Numbered from the stretch's first letter, positions 1 to 9,563 are shown. The stretch is 64,000 nt of DNA from Rossellomorea vietnamensis NBRC 101237 (GCF_001591825.1 NZ_BCVQ01000011.1:44769-108768), one strand, 5' to 3'. The notes: generated from the letters alone by a model not told the origin. A program made the numbers and translations.

Positions 1-221
1 GTAACGAGGATGGTACCACTCCCCCACCTGAAGGAGACGGGACCGGAGACGGAGGAACAGGCGGTGCGGGTGACACTGGAACCGGTGATGGCGGAACGAC
101 CGGTGACGGCACAGGCGGAACTGGAACCGGAGATGATACAGGGGCCGGAACCGGAAACGGAACCGGTGATGGCACTGGTACACCTGCTACTCAATCAGAA
201 CCTAGAAGAAATCAAGAATAA
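1..221 (+). CDS. ponA: C-terminal tail of a class A penicillin-binding protein (partial, 5' end outside window)
   Basis: Only the last 72 codons are inside the window; the reading frame begins at base 3 and stops with TAA at 219-221. The tail is almost wholly Gly, Thr, Asp and Asn (repeated GTGDG-like units) and ends in a charged PRRNQE. Extracellular, low-complexity, Gly-rich C-termini are typical of Bacillus PBP1A, and ponA lies next to ypoC-nth-dnaD in B. subtilis, so the name rests on composition plus synteny; no catalytic domain is visible. The other frames here give spurious Glu/Pro-rich translations. Confidence 0.65.
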   Translation, partial: NEDGTTPPPEGDGTGDGGTGGAGDTGTGDGGTTGDGTGGTGTGDDTGAGTGNGTGDGTGTPATQSEPRRNQE

Positions 222-222
222 A

Positions 223-262
223 AATAAGGCAACGAGAGATTTTCTCTCGTTGCCTTATTTAT
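223..262. terminator. Bidirectional terminator between ponA and ypoC
   Basis: A near perfect 17-bp inverted repeat (AATAAGGCAACGAGAGA and its complement) with a 2-4 base loop lies just after the ponA stop. It carries T-rich sequence on both sides and overlaps the ypoC stop codon, so it can end both converging transcripts. Confidence 0.85.
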
Positions 263-770
263 TTGCCCATTGATTCAAAGCCTGATACTTGGCATATTGC
301 TTATGCTGTTCTTCAAAAAGCTGGGACAGCTGAATAAACGAGTGATAGAGTGCCGGATTATTTCTGATGAAGGTTAAACGTTCAATGATATTAACAGGCT
401 TTAAGGAAAAGTATTCAATTGATGACTGCCAATTCTCCAACCTGACCGGATGCTTATTGCTCCAATACAAAAGCACATAAAACCTGGAGATACTTTTTCT
501 CATTGACTCCGATATGCCTTTTGAGCGGCCTTTGAATAGCACGTTAAGATACTCCTCTTCTTTTTTCCACTCCATGAGGATGTCTTTTACCCATGACCCT
601 TGAACCAGCCAAGGCGGGGAATCAGCACCCCTCCCATTGTAATAAAGGAGTTCATATGCGAAAAATGGTTCACAAGGTTTAACGTGATTCTCATCGATCT
701 TTACTAAATCCCCCGAAAAGAAAAAAGGATCTCGCAATTCTTTCGGAATAGGGAATACGGTATCACTCAT
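255..770 (-). CDS. ypoC: YpoC family protein of unknown function
   Basis: A 171-residue soluble protein resembling B. subtilis YpoC, whose role is unknown. I start it at MSDTVF (ATG at 768-770), which overlaps the nth stop by the ATGA arrangement typical of translational coupling; the longer upstream reading frame would run inside nth. It is the last gene of the asnS-dnaD-nth-ypoC transcription unit and ends in the terminator shared with ponA. No catalytic motif is seen; the protein is rich in aromatic and basic residues. Confidence 0.85.
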   Translation of the reverse strand: MSDTVFPIPKELRDPFFFSGDLVKIDENHVKPCEPFFAYELLYYNGRGADSPPWLVQGSWVKDILMEWKKEEEYLNVLFKGRSKGISESMRKSISRFYVLLYWSNKHPVRLENWQSSIEYFSLKPVNIIERLTFIRNNPALYHSFIQLSQLFEEQHKQYAKYQALNQWANK

Positions 771-1423
771 ATGCGGCCCTTTTTCTTTAATCTTTTCTGA
801 CCTTCCCTGCACAGGTCTACCAGGGGACAAACCTCACATTGAGGAGATTGCGCCTTACAATGATACCTACCGAAAAAAATCAACCGGTGATGGGTGTCGG
901 ACCACTCTTCTCTCGGAATTTTTTTCATTAATGTTTTTTCCACTTCCAATACGCTGTCTTTCCACCTGCAGATTCCCAACCTTTTACTGACGCGTTCCAC
1001 ATGGGTGTCGACTGCTAAGGCTGGTTCTCCAAAGGCAACGGAAACGACGACGTTTGCCGTCTTCCTGCCCACGCCGGGAAGCTTCACTAATTCCTCATGT
1101 CTTTTCGGCACTTCTCCCCCATACTCAGTAAGGAGGATTTCACATAGTTTGCGGATATTTTTAGCTTTATTACGATATAGACCGATAGAGCGTATATCCT
1201 GTTGGACTTCCTCCAATGAGGCCTCCAGATAGTCCTCAGGTTTTTTATATTTCTCAAATAAACCTTTTGTCACTTTATTCACCAGGACATCCGTACACTG
1301 CGCTGATAGAAGGACTGCTATGACGAGTTCAAAGGGATTGTCATGACGGAGTTCACAATGTGCATCGGGGAACATCTTTCTCATTTCATCGAGACAAATA
1401 TGTATTTGTTTTTTATTTAACAT
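767..1423 (-). CDS. nth: Endonuclease III (DNA glycosylase/AP lyase)
   Basis: Base-excision repair enzyme that removes oxidised pyrimidines and nicks abasic sites. At 218 residues it has the family length. Visible motifs: helix-hairpin-helix LPGVGRKT at 115-122 with catalytic Lys121, catalytic Asp139 in AVDTHVER, and the four [4Fe-4S] cysteines C189, C196, C199 and C205 with the classical C-x6-C-x2-C-x5-C spacing. The start at MLNKKQ is chosen because GGAGGT sits 10 bases upstream and homologues begin there. Overlaps ypoC by four bases. Confidence 0.96.
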   Translation of the reverse strand: MLNKKQIHICLDEMRKMFPDAHCELRHDNPFELVIAVLLSAQCTDVLVNKVTKGLFEKYKKPEDYLEASLEEVQQDIRSIGLYRNKAKNIRKLCEILLTEYGGEVPKRHEELVKLPGVGRKTANVVVSVAFGEPALAVDTHVERVSKRLGICRWKDSVLEVEKTLMKKIPREEWSDTHHRLIFFGRYHCKAQSPQCEVCPLVDLCREGQKRLKKKGRI

Positions 1424-1511
1424 GTTTCCTGCTACCTCCAACCCAAGGAATGAATTGTATCAAAAAAAGAGACCAACCCAAAAATGTGAGAGTCAGTCCC
1501 CTTTCATTGTT

Positions 1512-2222
1512 TTATTGCTCAAGCCAATTATAGAATGGTACTGATTTTCGCTTTGGAGAAGAAGCTGGTTCATTCGAAGCAGCCGGTTTTTGGTGGGACC
1601 TGAAGCGCTGGCTTTGACTTCGTGCATCTTCAATGGTCTTCACACCATTTTTCTTCCATTCAAAAAGGATTCGATCGATGTATCTGAAGTTCAGCTTCCC
1701 TGAAATGACCGCTTCCCTCAATGCCGCTTTAATGATAATGGCATTGTGATCATCCTGATCCAGCCACATGGCCAGGGTCTCACATTCTAATGGAGAAAGA
1801 GGGCGCCCGAATTCTTGTTCGAATGTCGTATAGATATCCGCTTCTTCTTCCATCGATTGCTGCATTTGTTTCATTTTCGAATCCTGGATGACGAATTCCG
1901 CCATCTTTTCCCATAGTGGATTAAGAGAATACTTCTCAAATAGGATCCCATCTGCTGATGAACCTTCTTCAATCGATAAAAATCGTTGTTGAATGAGCTT
2001 TCGTAATAGGGATGAACAAAATTCACTGGAAATGCTCATGGGACTGGAAAGCTCTTCCGGTGTGGGAAAATAGTTTCCCTTTTCCAAGTGCCCGTAAATA
2101 TGCAAAAGCAGGACAAATTCTGATTCATTTAAACCCAGTGTATGGTAATTTGATAATAATAATTGCGGGATGTTCAGTGTCCCCTCTTCGATCCAGGACA
2201 CCATTAATTGTTTATAATCCAT
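1512..2222 (-). CDS. dnaD: Primosomal protein DnaD
   Basis: Firmicute replication-restart and initiation protein that remodels DNA and helps load the helicase with DnaB/DnaI. The 236-residue product has the winged-helix N-terminal half (about 1-110) and the C-terminal DnaD domain, with the conserved stretch PLSPLECETLA around residue 135 and the near-invariant RYIDRILFEWKKNG in the DDBH2 part. It ends in VPFYNWLEQ exactly like B. subtilis DnaD. Lies between asnS and nth on the same strand, as in B. subtilis. Confidence 0.97.
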   Translation of the reverse strand: MDYKQLMVSWIEEGTLNIPQLLLSNYHTLGLNESEFVLLLHIYGHLEKGNYFPTPEELSSPMSISSEFCSSLLRKLIQQRFLSIEEGSSADGILFEKYSLNPLWEKMAEFVIQDSKMKQMQQSMEEEADIYTTFEQEFGRPLSPLECETLAMWLDQDDHNAIIIKAALREAVISGKLNFRYIDRILFEWKKNGVKTIEDARSQSQRFRSHQKPAASNEPASSPKRKSVPFYNWLEQ

Positions 2223-2297
2223 ATTCAGTACACCTCACTCATTAGTATATCATGATTCAATATATGTGGACATGGTTATGGATTAGAAGAAAGTTGG

Positions 2298-2344
2298 AAA
2301 AACAAAAGAACCGGCAGGGATTGCGTGTAAGCAATCCAGCCAGC
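2298..2344 (-). terminator. Terminator downstream of asnS
   Basis: On the minus strand GGCTGGATTGC pairs with GCAATCCCTGCC (one bulge), followed by a T-rich run TTCTTTTGTTTTT. This sits between asnS and dnaD, so dnaD-nth-ypoC may be partly read through or use their own promoter near 2240-2275. Confidence 0.6.
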
Positions 2345-2360
2345 TCTAAGGTCAGTGTAA

Positions 2361-3653
2361 TTAAGGATACAGACGGTTGAGTAGACGTGGGAATGGGATG
2401 GTTTCCCTTACGTGTTCTACTCCGCTGATCCAGGCTACTGTTCGTTCAAGTCCAAGTCCGAAGCCGGAGTGAGGGACTGATCCATATTCCCTTAATTCCA
2501 GATACCACTTGTATGCGTCTGTAGCGAGTTCATGCTCTTCGATACGCGCTTTCATCAGCTCTGCATCGTGGATACGCTCTGAACCACCGATAATTTCCCC
2601 ATACCCTTCAGGAGCAATCAGGTCAGCACATAATACCACATCATCACGATCCGGATCCGGCTGCATATAGAATGGTTTTAGTGAAGTCGGATAATGGGTG
2701 ATGAACACAGGCTTATCGTAACTTTCAGCAATGGCCGTCTCGTGCGGAGCACCAAAGTCATCTCCCCACTCGATATCATCAAAGCCTTTTTCATGCAATA
2801 ATTTCAGGGCATCATCATATGTGATACGCGGGAACGGAGCTTTGATCTGCTCAAGTTTAGACACGTCTCTTCCAAGGCGGTCCAATTCAAGCTTGCAGTT
2901 ATCCAGTACGGATTGAACGATATAAGAAACGTACTGCTCCTGAACTTCAAGGTTGTCCTTGAAATCATAGAAAGCCATTTCTGGCTCGATCATCCAGAAT
3001 TCGATCAGATGACGACGTGTTTTAGACTTCTCCGCCCTGAATGTAGGGCCGAATGAGAATACTTTCCCTAATGCCATGGCTGCCGCTTCCATATAAAGCT
3101 GACCGCTTTGGGAAAGGTATGCGTCTTCTTCAAAATATTTAGTGGCAAATAATTCAGTCGTTCCTTCCGGTGCACTTCCAGTGAGGATCGGTGGATCCAC
3201 CTTGACGAATCCTTCTTGATTGAAGAATTCGTATGTAGCACGGATGATCTCGTTCCGCACTTTCATCACGGCATGCTGCTTGCGGGAACGAAGCCAAAGG
3301 TGACGATGGTCCATCAGGAATTCAGTTCCATGCTCCTTCGGTGTGATGGGATAATCCACGGCTTCGTGGATCACTTCCACGCTCTTCACCTGCAGCTCAT
3401 ATCCAAATGGTGAACGGGAATCTTCTGAAACCGTTCCTGTTACATATAGAGACGTTTCTTGAGTCAATGATTTTGCTTTTTGAAAGATTTCTTCTTCCAC
3501 TTCACTTTTGACGACAACACCTTGAATGAAGCCAGTACCGTCACGAAGCTGAAGAAAGGCAATTTTTCCACTTGAACGTTTGTTGGCAAGCCATGCTCCG
3601 ATGGTTACTTCTTCACCAACGAACTTACTTACTTGAGATATAGTAGTTTTCAC
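2361..3653 (-). CDS. asnS: Asparaginyl-tRNA synthetase
   Basis: Class IIb aminoacyl-tRNA synthetase charging tRNA-Asn. The 430-residue product carries an N-terminal OB-fold anticodon-binding domain (about 1-100, with [13 protein letters not shown]), class II motif 2 in the [11 protein letters not shown] stretch and motif 3 [12 protein letters not shown] near the end. The start is GTG at 3651-3653 with TTTGGAGGGA nine bases upstream. No T-box leader is visible: the promoter lies only about 50 bases upstream, so tRNA-sensing control is not evident. Confidence 0.97.
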   Translation of the reverse strand: MKTTISQVSKFVGEEVTIGAWLANKRSSGKIAFLQLRDGTGFIQGVVVKSEVEEEIFQKAKSLTQETSLYVTGTVSEDSRSPFGYELQVKSVEVIHEAVDYPITPKEHGTEFLMDHRHLWLRSRKQHAVMKVRNEIIRATYEFFNQEGFVKVDPPILTGSAPEGTTELFATKYFEEDAYLSQSGQLYMEAAAMALGKVFSFGPTFRAEKSKTRRHLIEFWMIEPEMAFYDFKDNLEVQEQYVSYIVQSVLDNCKLELDRLGRDVSKLEQIKAPFPRITYDDALKLLHEKGFDDIEWGDDFGAPHETAIAESYDKPVFITHYPTSLKPFYMQPDPDRDDVVLCADLIAPEGYGEIIGGSERIHDAELMKARIEEHELATDAYKWYLELREYGSVPHSGFGLGLERTVAWISGVEHVRETIPFPRLLNRLYP

Positions 3654-3699
3654 GATTTTTTCCCTCCAAAAAAACTAAGACGCTTATGTATCGTTATTT

Positions 3700-3728
3700 A
3701 TTATACATTTACCATTATCCCGTCGCAA
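3700..3728 (-). promoter_or_regulatory. SigA-type promoter for asnS operon
   Basis: Minus-strand TTGCGA (3723-3728), 17-base spacer, TATAAT (3700-3705). Start of transcription would fall near 3693, giving a leader of about 40 bases before the asnS GTG. Confidence 0.75.
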
Positions 3729-3756
3729 TAGATAGAGCGAAACGGGATGAGTTTAA

Positions 3757-3784
3757 GGAAAAAGCAGACCGGTATACGGTCTGC
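3757..3784 (-). terminator. Terminator downstream of aspB
   Basis: Minus strand GCAGACCG / CGGTCTGC stem with a five-base loop followed by CTTTTTCC, 12 bases after the aspB stop codon. Confidence 0.8.
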
Positions 3785-3795
3785 GAATCCCTTCA

Positions 3796-4986
3796 TTATC
3801 TGCTTTTATCCTCAACAAATTTCTGCATGCGCCCGATCGCTTCTTCAAGGGCATCGAGGCTTGTGGCATATGAAAGGCGGATATTGTTTTCCGACCCGAA
3901 TCCTGAACCTGGGATGACGGCCACCTTCGCCTCTTCAAGGAGGGCCTTCGTGAATTCATCAACAGTGTGATAGCCTGTTTTCTTTGCGGCTTCCAACACA
4001 TTCGGGAATAGATAGAAAGCACCTTGAGGTTTCAAACAATGGAACCCTGGAATACGGTTCAATTTATCAAACACAATGTTTAAGCGCTCTTCGAATGCCT
4101 CCCTCATATCCTCTACAGGCTTCTGGTCCCCCATGTAAGCTGCAACCGTCCCGTATTGTGAGGTCGTAGTGGGGTTGGAAGTTGAGTGGCTGGCAAGATT
4201 GGTCATCGCTTTGATGACGGATTCGTTTCCTGCCGCATACCCGATTCTCCATCCCGTCATGGAGTGTGATTTAGAGACTCCATTGATCACAATGGTTTGT
4301 TCTTTCAATTCCGGGGACAATTCTGCGATGGACGTATGGGTGTTCCCACCATAAACCAGCTTCTCATATATTTCATCAGACACGATCATGATGCCCTTTT
4401 CCAAGCACACTTCGCCGATGGCCTGAAGCTCTTCACGGGAATACAGCATACCTGTAGGGTTGCTTGGTGTGTTGAGTATGACTGCCTTCGTTTTCGAAGT
4501 GACTGACTCTTCCAGCTGTTTGGGGGTGATTTTATACTCATTCTCTTCTTTTCCTTCGACAATGACAGGAGTCCCACCGGCCAGCTTCACCTGTTCAGGA
4601 TAGCTTACCCAGTATGGTGTAGGGATGATGACTTCATCCCCTTCATTTAATAAAACTTGAAATAATGTATATAGGGCGTGCTTTGCCCCGCTTGTCACTA
4701 TGAGCTCGGATGGTTTGTAGGTCAGGTGCTGATCGGTTTCAAACTTATGGATGATCGCTTCTTTCAGTTTGGCCATCCCACCAGACGGGGTATATTTCGT
4801 ATGACCTTCCTTCATGGACTCATAGGCGGCCTTGATGATATGTTCCGGTGTATTGAAGTCGGGTTCTCCGGCACCCAAACCGATGACATCGATACCCTGT
4901 GACTTCATTTCCTTCGCTTTAGCCGTGATTGCTAATGTCGTGGATGGTGTTAATGCACTGACTCTATCAGCTAACGTGAATTTCAT
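3796..4986 (-). CDS. aspB: Aspartate aminotransferase, class I/II PLP enzyme
   Basis: Transaminase interconverting aspartate/2-oxoglutarate and oxaloacetate/glutamate. The 396-residue product matches fold type I aminotransferases: GAGEPDFNTP near 38, NTPSNPTGM at 172-180, SDEIYEKL at 203-210 and the PLP-binding lysine Lys239 in NGVSKSHSMTGWRIGY. Start ATG is preceded by GGGGGAAGAGG. It lies just after ypmB (18-base gap), so ypmA-ypmB-aspB appear to be co-transcribed, as in B. subtilis. Confidence 0.95.
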   Translation of the reverse strand: MKFTLADRVSALTPSTTLAITAKAKEMKSQGIDVIGLGAGEPDFNTPEHIIKAAYESMKEGHTKYTPSGGMAKLKEAIIHKFETDQHLTYKPSELIVTSGAKHALYTLFQVLLNEGDEVIIPTPYWVSYPEQVKLAGGTPVIVEGKEENEYKITPKQLEESVTSKTKAVILNTPSNPTGMLYSREELQAIGEVCLEKGIMIVSDEIYEKLVYGGNTHTSIAELSPELKEQTIVINGVSKSHSMTGWRIGYAAGNESVIKAMTNLASHSTSNPTTTSQYGTVAAYMGDQKPVEDMREAFEERLNIVFDKLNRIPGFHCLKPQGAFYLFPNVLEAAKKTGYHTVDEFTKALLEEAKVAVIPGSGFGSENNIRLSYATSLDALEEAIGRMQKFVEDKSR

Positions 4987-5004
4987 TTGTCCTCTTCCCC
5001 CTGA

Positions 5005-5481
5005 TCATAAATTTTCAATTTTTCTCCACCATTCCCCGGTAGAAAACAGCAGATAATAATAATTTAAATTGTCTTGTTGATCTAAGTAGGTCATTTCCCA
5101 CACCGGACCGACGGATTCATACCCCAAACGGACCGATAGTAATTCTTTTGGTTTCTTTTCATCATTTAGTTTATTGATTGCCTGATCTTTTGTAATGCCA
5201 TTGGCCCATTTTTTCTCAATAATTTTCCCCTTCTTATCCGGGACCCAGGCAACCAGCTTTTCCCTCTTTTCATTTTGCCCGGTTACCACTACATAGGACT
5301 TCGAGCCATTATAAAAGCTCGTGTCCTCCACTTTCACGATGGCAGTTTCTTCTTCCACCCGCTTCAAGGCCAGGTCCCTCTGATGATCAAGTGGATTCCT
5401 GGAAAGCTGGTACACAAGTACAGAGGCTGAGATTCCAATGACGAGGAACAATAGTACGATGATGGTTATCCATTTTTTCAT
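5005..5481 (-). CDS. ypmB: YpmB family membrane-anchored PepSY-like protein
   Basis: A 158-residue protein with one N-terminal membrane segment (MKKWITIIVLLFLVIG and onward) and an extracytoplasmic domain of about 125 residues that resembles DUF5590/PepSY-type domains. The ATG at 5481 is preferred over an upstream GTG because AAGAGTG precedes it. Function is not known; in Bacillus it sits between ypmA and aspB as here. Confidence 0.85.
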   Translation of the reverse strand: MKKWITIIVLLFLVIGISASVLVYQLSRNPLDHQRDLALKRVEEETAIVKVEDTSFYNGSKSYVVVTGQNEKREKLVAWVPDKKGKIIEKKWANGITKDQAINKLNDEKKPKELLSVRLGYESVGPVWEMTYLDQQDNLNYYYLLFSTGEWWRKIENL

Positions 5482-5493
5482 TACAATCACTCT

Positions 5494-5664
5494 TTATGTA
5501 CGATAAATTGTTAATACTGCTTGATTCTGATCTTCCGGATCTAATGCTAAACCAAACATATAATCATCTTTTTTTAATGTTCTATTCAATGTATCAACCA
5601 CTTTATATAAGTTATCCGTATACTCGATACGAACAGTGGAAAGAACTTCAATTCGGCTTTCCAT
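5494..5664 (-). CDS. ypmA: Small conserved protein YpmA
   Basis: A 56-residue soluble protein with the family signature YKVVDTLNRTLKKDDYMFGLALD and a C-terminal TIYRT. Start at MESRIEVLS is set by AAAGGAGGA eight bases upstream; the longer reading frame would begin before the ribosome site. Function unknown; first gene of ypmA-ypmB-aspB. Confidence 0.88.
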   Translation of the reverse strand: MESRIEVLSTVRIEYTDNLYKVVDTLNRTLKKDDYMFGLALDPEDQNQAVLTIYRT

Positions 5665-5717
5665 GTTGGTCCTCCTTTTAACTATTACCCTCATTCGAGT
5701 AAAAAAACTCTACACAC

Positions 5718-5726
5718 ATTATAACA
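5718..5726 (-). promoter_or_regulatory. Extended -10 promoter for ypmA-ypmB-aspB
   Basis: Minus-strand TGTTATAAT is an extended -10 element (TGnTATAAT). No good -35 box is present at 17 bases. It lies about 50 bases upstream of the ypmA ATG. Confidence 0.55.
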
Positions 5727-5797
5727 ACATAAGGGGCCACCTTGGTAGGGGAATATCATAAAAACAGTGATGAATTCATACACGGAAGGCTTAACTG

Positions 5798-6634
5798 TCA
5801 GCCTCCCTCCTTGAATACTCCATCTTCCTGATCAAACGTGAGCACCTCGTAGTTTCTTCTGTTAAATTTTACTGCTATCAGCCCGTGTTGACCCGTTAAG
5901 TAAAGATCGATCCATGCTTCGTTGATGGCTTCAAGCATTTCACCATTCAGCAGCCTTTCTTTAGAACGGTAAAGAATGGCTGTTTGTGGGTCAACATGCT
6001 TAAGAAGCCTGTGAGACATACCTTCTGATTTGGCATGGACCGGCAGTTTCACGATGTTAACGTTTATCAGGGGTTTACTGAGCAGCACCCCTTCAGCATG
6101 TGATGATTGGGAACTCAGCCATAGAAAGCGATGCTGAAAAAACGTGAAGGAAAAGTCCAACCCTTCTCTCTTTTCGTTTCCTTCGTGTAGAGCCCTCATG
6201 GTTAATTCATCTGAAAATGTACAGGTCTGGTCCTCTTGTATCGTATGAAGGAATCGGGAGACCCTTTTCGGCATAAGTGTTTCAAGGGATTTCCCTACGA
6301 TGATTTCTTCAATGCCGAACTTTTTCACCAGTTCAACGATCATTCTCACGTCGACTTCATTCTTCTCCGTAATGATCAAACCCTTGATGCTGCGTATATG
6401 AATTTGATTGAAATAATAATAAAGTTGCCTGCGGTCCTTAAATGATCCTGTATTGATCAAATAATGATTGCCAGATGCCAGGTGAAGGACAGCGACCTCC
6501 CCTTTTTCGACAGGGAGGAAACTAATCGCATACTCTTCTTGGGAGATATGTAAATTCACCTTGGGTACTTTCATTCCATAAGCATTTGACGTCATCAGGA
6601 GAAAAGACAGCACGGCCAGTAAAATCACTCTCAT
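5798..6634 (-). CDS. Secreted protein with degenerate ComEC-like metallo-beta-lactamase fold
   Basis: A 278-residue protein with a cleavable-looking signal peptide (cut near AYG, residue 20). Its layout follows the C-terminal hydrolase part of ComEC: LINTGSFKDRR at 59-69 where ComEC has the LIDTG strand, then IRSIKGLIITEKNEVDVRM where the HxHxDH metal motif should be. None of the histidine or aspartate metal ligands of that motif is present, so it is probably not a metal hydrolase. AACTGGAGGATTGTAA precedes the ATG. It is an addition relative to the B. subtilis dinG-ypmA junction. Function unknown; family call is inferred from fold pattern only. Confidence 0.55.
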   Translation of the reverse strand: MRVILLAVLSFLLMTSNAYGMKVPKVNLHISQEEYAISFLPVEKGEVAVLHLASGNHYLINTGSFKDRRQLYYYFNQIHIRSIKGLIITEKNEVDVRMIVELVKKFGIEEIIVGKSLETLMPKRVSRFLHTIQEDQTCTFSDELTMRALHEGNEKREGLDFSFTFFQHRFLWLSSQSSHAEGVLLSKPLINVNIVKLPVHAKSEGMSHRLLKHVDPQTAILYRSKERLLNGEMLEAINEAWIDLYLTGQHGLIAVKFNRRNYEVLTFDQEDGVFKEGG

Positions 6635-6711
6635 TTACAATCCTCCAGTTTCACATCTACCCTTTAGATTGTGTCAAAGGAGAGATTTTATCACTGAAGT
6701 TCAAACGGATT

Positions 6712-9501
6712 TCAGAGCCAATCTTCAATCCAGGAAACAAGATCAAATAGATCGCCCTCTTTGACTTCCATTGAAGGGATCGACTGCAGGAATGCTTTAC
6801 CGTACCTTGTTGTCTTGATTCTACGGTCATACACAATCACGATCCCCCGATCACTGCTTCTTCTGATCAGCCTTCCTACCCCTTGCTTGAAGCGGATGAT
6901 GGCTTCAGGTAAAGAGTGGGAAGAAAACGGGTTCTTCCCCTGGGCTTTCAGGATATCGGATTTCGCCTGATTGACCGGCTCATCCGGTGGGGAAAACGGC
7001 AGTCTCACCATGGCAAGGCAGGACAGGTCCTCTCCCGGAATGTCCACCCCTTCCCAGAAACTGCTCGTCCCAAATAATATCGCCTTGTCGAACCGTTGGA
7101 AGTTCTTGGTCAACCGGGTCCGGCTGCCTGATGTGATCCCCTGTGCCATCAACACATATTCTTCCAATAAGCCACTTTCCTTCATGAGCTCGTATGTTTT
7201 CCTCAGCATATCGTAGGACGTGAATAATATGAGCATCCGACCCTTCGTGGCCTGGGCGACCCCTATTAAATGGGAACTGATGGCCTCAATATATTCCTCG
7301 CTTTGAACCTGTTGAATTTCAGGTACATCCGTCGGAACGAAAAGCCTTGAGACCTCATGATAGTCGAAGGGGGAAGTCAGCTGCACCTTTTTCACATTGT
7401 CTGCAAGTCCGATTTCATTCAGGAAGTATTGAAATGATCCGCTGACGGTCAACGTGGCAGATGTCAACACCACGCTTTTCTTCTTGGCAAAAATCTCACT
7501 CTGAAGATTCCCGTCGACCATGATCGGCTGAGCCTGGATGGTCAGGCTGTTCGGCAGCGACCTTGTATCTCCATCAAGCCAGAGAACATGATTGTTCATA
7601 TCTTTTAGAAACACGGTTTGAAAGTTCGTTCTCAATTCCGTCAAATCCACCAAAAAGCTATAGAATTCTTCAATTAGTGCCTTTTCTTTATCAAGGAGTT
7701 TGATTTTCTTCTCCTTGATGGTATCCAGCACCTGCTGAAATTCCCTTTCCATATGCTTCATCCCTGAAATCACACGTTCCATCGACATGAGGACAGGTTG
7801 CCAATAACGGCTGTTTTTCATTTCATCGGTAATGCGCAGCTGGATCTTCTGTATCCCGGTTCTCTTTTTAGCCTTTTTGTAGAATACACTTGTCAAGACA
7901 GAAAACGCTTCTTCCAGATCCAGATAGAACTGCCCGATGATTTTATCCAATACAAAGGTATGGGTCTTCAAATCGACAGAGTGACTGGAAAGAAGCTGAT
8001 CCAACCGGTAGAACAGTTGTTTATGATCCAACGTCCCCAGCTGTGAAGTGCTGAACTTAATGGAGAGATAATCCATGATTACCCCTAGATGCTGCCGCGC
8101 TGATTTTTCCAAATGATGGGCCTCATCGATCACTAAATAATCATAGGGAGGGAGCATGCTGCTCTCCCTTACCATATCGGTTAATAGCATTGAATGGTTG
8201 GTGATGATGATATCTGCCTCCTGGGCATTCTTTCTTGCCGCAAGATAGAAATCCTTCCCGATCCAGGGATCTTTTGTATGGGTGAGGTGCCAGCCGTCGT
8301 GTTTTAATCGATTCCAAAACAACTGCCCCCCGGAAGTGAGGTTCAATTCATCCATATCCCCGGTCTCGGTCCGTGTCAGCCATACAAGAATCTGCATCTT
8401 TGTCAGGACCACATCGTACTGGGACTCATCTTCCCTGAGGGACTGCTCGAATTTAAACAGATTTATGTAATGATTCTTCCCCTTCAAAAGAACGGTCCTG
8501 AAAGGGGTGGGACTGATTTTCTCCAGTAATTTAATTTCTTTATGAAGCAGTTGCTCTTGCAATTGAATGGTATATGTACTGATGACCACTTTTTCGTGTG
8601 TGCGTTTGGCAAACAGAACGGCTGGCCATAAGTAACCCAGTGACTTTCCAACACCGGTACCCGCTTCGATGACCACATGCTGTGATTCATCAAAGGCATG
8701 CCCTATTTCTTTCATCATGACCATTTGCTGCTCTCTTTTTTCATAGAAAGGAACATGCTGCGCCAGGTGTCCTTCTATATCGGATAGGTCAAAATCGACC
8801 TCTGCATCGCTTGTCACCGGGAGATTCTTCTTCCGAAGGGCAAGGCCCCGGTATACCTCCAAGTCTTCTGAGAGATCCTCTACATGCTTTTGTTTATTTG
8901 TCACGATGCTGTCAAACAACAAGTCAAGATCACTCTTTAAGTGATTCGAGAGTTTATGAAGTTTTTCAAGGGTGACCAGGGGAAGCTTTGAAAGTTCTTC
9001 AATAAAATAAAGAAGGATTTCAGCAGTCACATAAGCATCGCTGTCCGCCTGATGCGGCCTGACATGGCTCAAATTCAATGAATTGGATAGCTCCGTCAGT
9101 TTAAAGCTGTCCGCCGATGGCAAAGCCACCTTTGCGAGCTCCACTGTATCAAAGGCAGGTCCCTTAAATGGGTTATACCCTGCTTCTTCCAGCTCTGCCT
9201 GAAGGAAAGAAAGATCAAATTGGACGTTGTGGGCGACAAAGATACCATGATCCAATAATTCCAGGATTTTCGATGCAATTTCATGAAAGGACGGCGCGTC
9301 CTTCACCATGTCATCATTGATCCCGGTTAACTCCTCTATAAATGCAGGAATGGGTTTTCCCGGAGATACGAAGGACGTAAATTGATCGATGATTTTCCCA
9401 CCTTCTATAATAACCGCTGATAGTTGAATGATTTTTTCACCCTTTTTAGGGGAATTTCCTGTTGTTTCCAAGTCGATGACAACCAGTTTAAATGGGTACA
9501 T
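6712..9501 (-). CDS. dinG: DinG-type helicase with N-terminal 3'-5' exonuclease domain
   Basis: A 929-residue protein, close to the 931 of B. subtilis DinG. Residues 1-170 form a DnaQ-type exonuclease domain with DxE motif D10/E12 in VVIDLETTGNSP; the rest is an XPD/DinG superfamily 2 helicase with Walker A GTGVGKS, DEAH box VIDEAHHLEKS and C-terminal motif VGRLIRRSSDRG. The iron-sulfur cysteines of E. coli DinG are not apparent, as is usual in Firmicutes. The ATG at 9501 fits homologues; a 35-residue upstream extension would run through the panD terminator and is rejected. Confidence 0.93.
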   Translation of the reverse strand: MYPFKLVVIDLETTGNSPKKGEKIIQLSAVIIEGGKIIDQFTSFVSPGKPIPAFIEELTGINDDMVKDAPSFHEIASKILELLDHGIFVAHNVQFDLSFLQAELEEAGYNPFKGPAFDTVELAKVALPSADSFKLTELSNSLNLSHVRPHQADSDAYVTAEILLYFIEELSKLPLVTLEKLHKLSNHLKSDLDLLFDSIVTNKQKHVEDLSEDLEVYRGLALRKKNLPVTSDAEVDFDLSDIEGHLAQHVPFYEKREQQMVMMKEIGHAFDESQHVVIEAGTGVGKSLGYLWPAVLFAKRTHEKVVISTYTIQLQEQLLHKEIKLLEKISPTPFRTVLLKGKNHYINLFKFEQSLREDESQYDVVLTKMQILVWLTRTETGDMDELNLTSGGQLFWNRLKHDGWHLTHTKDPWIGKDFYLAARKNAQEADIIITNHSMLLTDMVRESSMLPPYDYLVIDEAHHLEKSARQHLGVIMDYLSIKFSTSQLGTLDHKQLFYRLDQLLSSHSVDLKTHTFVLDKIIGQFYLDLEEAFSVLTSVFYKKAKKRTGIQKIQLRITDEMKNSRYWQPVLMSMERVISGMKHMEREFQQVLDTIKEKKIKLLDKEKALIEEFYSFLVDLTELRTNFQTVFLKDMNNHVLWLDGDTRSLPNSLTIQAQPIMVDGNLQSEIFAKKKSVVLTSATLTVSGSFQYFLNEIGLADNVKKVQLTSPFDYHEVSRLFVPTDVPEIQQVQSEEYIEAISSHLIGVAQATKGRMLILFTSYDMLRKTYELMKESGLLEEYVLMAQGITSGSRTRLTKNFQRFDKAILFGTSSFWEGVDIPGEDLSCLAMVRLPFSPPDEPVNQAKSDILKAQGKNPFSSHSLPEAIIRFKQGVGRLIRRSSDRGIVIVYDRRIKTTRYGKAFLQSIPSMEVKEGDLFDLVSWIEDWL

Positions 9502-9563
9502 GTTATTCACTGCCTTTATATAGATCCTACTCTTATGATTTTCTAAATAAGTGTACCATAAAC

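Noticed and set aside
10..273. Open frame rich in Glu and Pro at the window start
   Set aside because: It is an out-of-frame reading of the Gly/Thr/Asp-rich ponA tail and runs through the terminator hairpin.
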